The position numbers and the translations under genes were made by a program. 6,463 bases of DNA from assembly GCA_025353085.1 (NCBI GenBank), contig JANXRI010000352.1:1-6463 (forward strand), given 5' to 3'. The notes beneath the pieces are model-generated. The model was not told where the DNA came from, made no database searches, and saw nothing but the letters and a program-made list of their open reading frames with translations. Origin of the DNA: Betaproteobacteria bacterium (GTDB taxonomy: Bacteria; Pseudomonadota; Gammaproteobacteria; Burkholderiales; SG8-41). Shown here piece by piece: positions 5,847-6,463 of the stretch. How positions within the stretch are numbered: the stretch's first letter is position 1; each line of letters begins with the position of its first letter.

Positions 5847-6266
5847 ATGCACCTCAAAGGCTCAACAACCGAACAGAATCTGAAGGCCGCATTTGCCGGC
5901 GAATCGCAGGCCAATCGCCGCTATTTATACTTCGCGGCGAAAGCCGACGTTGAAGGCCAAAACGACGTTGCCTCTGTATTTCGATCGACTGCCGAAGGGG
6001 AAACCGGTCACGCGCATGGTCATCTTGAGTATCTGGAAGCAGTTGGCGACCCCGCGACCGGATTACCGATTGGCAAGTCACGTGACAATCTAAAAGCCGC
6101 GATCGCCGGCGAGACGCACGAATATACCGACATGTATCCGGGCATGGCGAAGTCTGCACGTCAGGAAGGCTTTGAAGAAATCGCCGACTGGTTCGACACG
6201 CTGGCAAAAGCCGAACGCTCGCACGCCAACCGCTTTCAGAAGTCGCTCGACGCATTAACCGACTGA
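5847..6266 (+). CDS. rbr: Rubrerythrin, diiron domain only (no rubredoxin domain)
   Basis: This is a 139-residue ferritin-like diiron protein of the rubrerythrin family. Such proteins reduce hydrogen peroxide to water and protect against oxidative stress, especially in anaerobic or microaerobic conditions. The expected metal ligands are all present: E19 in AGES, E52 and H55 in EGETGH, E89 and E92 in AGETHEY, and E123 and H126 in AERSH. The two halves are an internal duplication, with LKAAFAGE at 12-19 echoed by LKAAIAGE at 82-89. Classical rubrerythrin has about 190 residues with a C-terminal rubredoxin domain carrying CxxC pairs. That domain is absent and the protein has no cysteine, so electrons must come from a separate donor. 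Translation is well supported, with AGGAGA 5 nt before the ATG. The gene has its own promoter and an intrinsic terminator, so it looks monocistronic. Peroxidase function is inferred from the family. Confidence 0.93.
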   Translation: MHLKGSTTEQNLKAAFAGESQANRRYLYFAAKADVEGQNDVASVFRSTAEGETGHAHGHLEYLEAVGDPATGLPIGKSRDNLKAAIAGETHEYTDMYPGMAKSARQEGFEEIADWFDTLAKAERSHANRFQKSLDALTD

Positions 6267-6284
6267 TCACCGGACGGTTGCAAC

Positions 6285-6322
6285 AAGGCGGAAGACTGCA
6301 GAGTCTTTCGCCTTTTTCTTTT
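6285..6322 (+). terminator. Intrinsic terminator of rubrerythrin
   Basis: The left arm 6285-6297 pairs with the right arm 6302-6314 in a 13-bp stem with one internal G-U pair, closed by the loop GCAG (6298-6301). A T-rich run, 6313-6322 with one C, follows immediately. It begins 18 bp after the rubrerythrin stop codon. In the opposite direction the stem is followed only by TTGTTG, so it should work mainly on plus-strand transcripts. Confidence 0.92.
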
Positions 6323-6336
6323 AATTTCGTGACTAT

Positions 6337-6463
6337 TCAGCCTGAGGCAGGCATAGGGGCGTGCCCCAAGAAGGTCAAGCGCAATACCTCGAACAAATTA
6401 TGTCCTTGCTTGTGCATGGTATCGAGATAGGAGCGGATGATGCAGAAATTCTGCGCGCCGTTG
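6337..6463 (-). CDS. C-terminus of an IS66-type transposase (partial, enters from right edge)
   Basis: The minus-strand frame is open from the window edge to a TGA at 6339-6337, giving 41 residues. The sequence runs from NGAQNFCIIRSYLDTMHKQG through HNLFEVLRLTFLGHAPMP to the end. The pattern G-A-x-x-F-x-x-I-R-S-Y-L-x-T-x-x-K-Q-G, a short helix, and then G-x-x-P-x-P near the end is what I recall at the C-terminus of IS66-family transposases of the ISBst12 kind. Only the tail is visible, so I cannot say whether the gene is intact. The stop lies 15 bp from the rubrerythrin terminator tract, and I saw no recognisable terminal inverted repeat between them. The element's end may therefore be lost. 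The call is from recalled family resemblance. Confidence 0.6.
   Translation of the reverse strand, partial: NGAQNFCIIRSYLDTMHKQGHNLFEVLRLTFLGHAPMPASG
6337..6463. mobile_element. Edge of a putative IS66-like insertion or its remnant
   Basis: The partial transposase tail marks mobile DNA extending past the right edge. Which end of the element this is follows from the gene orientation: the transposase 3' end faces rubrerythrin. Its exact boundary, terminal repeat and target duplication cannot be set from this window. Confidence 0.45.

Noticed and set aside
5660..5914. 84-residue minus-strand frame over the rppH-rubrerythrin gap
   Set aside because: It covers the promoter, leader and start of rubrerythrin, has no recognisable domain and no ribosome binding site support.

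Overview
The window is a compact, moderately GC-rich stretch of bacterial chromosome. Protein similarity and gene order suggest a betaproteobacterium. The order is wrbA / yihY / lytic transglycosylase / proS / aminopropyltransferase-like gene / rppH, and as I recall several of these are neighbours in that class. This assignment is from memory and was not searched. Nearly all of the sequence is coding, and most genes are ordinary housekeeping genes.

Layout from left to right. (1) wrbA, a flavodoxin-like quinone oxidoreductase, lies on the minus strand. Its stop codon overlaps a possible ATG of a next gene that leaves the window at the left edge. (2) yihY, an inner-membrane protein, is divergent from wrbA across a 56-bp gap. 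(3) A secreted lytic transglycosylase on the minus strand converges on yihY with a 14-bp tail overlap. (4) proS, full-length prolyl-tRNA synthetase, lies directly upstream of the transglycosylase on the same strand. The two overlap by 13 bp and so form a two-gene operon. (5) A divergent spermidine-synthase-like protein leaves proS in the opposite direction across a 60-bp gap. It is followed by rppH, the Nudix RNA pyrophosphohydrolase. (6) A short rubrerythrin follows, with its own sigma70-type promoter, a leader of about 125 nt, a strong ribosome binding site and a textbook terminator. (7) At the right edge, on the minus strand, is the last 41 codons of what looks like an IS66-type transposase.

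The genes do not form one pathway. proS and the transglycosylase appear co-transcribed. The aminopropyltransferase-like gene and rppH are co-directional and only 70 bp apart. Rubrerythrin appears to be an independent oxidative-stress unit and marks the boundary with mobile DNA.

The less ordinary signals are three. Both divergent gene pairs carry overlapping -10-like hexamers on the two strands with identical geometry. The spermidine-synthase homologue has altered substrate-side motifs. The rubrerythrin leader contains a small basic open frame. I found no clear evidence of a new defence system, CRISPR array, tRNA, rRNA or attachment site.
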